From positions 1 to 24,143 of the forward strand of contig CAZAXX010000036.1 of NCBI GenBank assembly GCA_964489265.1: a DNA stretch of 24,143 nucleotides, given 5' to 3'. Below the pieces are notes generated by a model. That model made no database searches and was not told the DNA's origin. It was given only the letters and a program-made list of their open reading frames with translations. Both the position numbers and the translations under genes were made by a program. The stretch is from CAYRUP01 sp964489265. GTDB lineage: Bacteria; Pseudomonadota; Gammaproteobacteria; DSM-16500. Shown here piece by piece: positions 24,092 to 24,143 of the stretch; position 1 is the first letter of the stretch; each line of letters starts with the position of its first letter.

Positions 24092-24143
24092 AGATCGGAA
24101 GAGCAAAAGTCTGAACTCCAGTCACCGCTCATTATGGCGTATG
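24092..24143 (+). other. Illumina TruSeq adapter contamination at the contig end
   Basis: From 24092 the sequence reads AGATCGGAAGAGC followed by AAAAG and TCTGAACTCCAGTCAC (the adapter has ACACG in the middle, two mismatches). Then comes CGCTCATT (24126-24133), which matches the TruSeq i7 index D703, then ATGGCGTATG where the adapter has ATCTCGTATG. This is not genomic DNA and should be trimmed. Confidence 0.97.

Overview
The window is about 24 kb of low-GC (roughly 40 percent by eye) gammaproteobacterial chromosome. It carries a complete ruvB-tolQRA-tolB-pal-cpoB region, an E. coli-like CbpA/CbpM pair and a FeSOD very close to E. coli SodB. The A+T-rich codon use and many intergenic palindromes recall Legionellales/Coxiella-like bacteria, but that placement is inference. 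The window looks like a whole assembled contig: its right end runs into Illumina adapter sequence (24092-24143), and its left end starts inside a gene.

Left part (1-3500): after a gene tail comes a minus-strand secreted Rap1a/Tai-type immunity-like protein. Divergent from it is a bufferin-type copper RiPP operon: bufA1 (DUF2282 precursor), a yceI gene, bufB (DUF692/MNIO modifying enzyme), bufC (DUF2063 partner) and a second, different Cys/Lys-rich precursor (bufA2-like). A perfect hairpin closes it.

Middle (3540-9000): a large ACP / fatty acyl-AMP ligase / PlsC-acyltransferase fusion. Next are a secreted thioredoxin-like protein with a C-terminal DipZ-like domain (minus), a divergent iron superoxide dismutase (plus), and an unrecognised 285-aa protein directly behind sodB.

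Stress cluster (9000-14900, minus strand): an MFS exporter, then clpB behind a convincing sigma-32 promoter, a universal stress protein, cbpA and cbpM.

Accessory stretch (14900-16100): a GC-rich palindromic repeat, a secreted protein with 12 mature cysteines, tRNA-Lys(UUU), and a nested palindrome of about 360 bp.

Right part (16106-24091, minus strand): ruvA (cut by the contig end)-ruvB-tolQ-tolR-tolA-[GGDEF/EAL gene]-tolB-pal-cpoB. The GGDEF/EAL gene sits inside the Tol-Pal cluster and its EAL domain has lost key residues.

Most interesting points: the two-precursor bufferin operon with YceI, the ACP-FAAL-PlsC fusion, the c-di-GMP-type gene inside tol-pal, and the nested palindrome. The adapter at the right end is a data artefact that should be trimmed.
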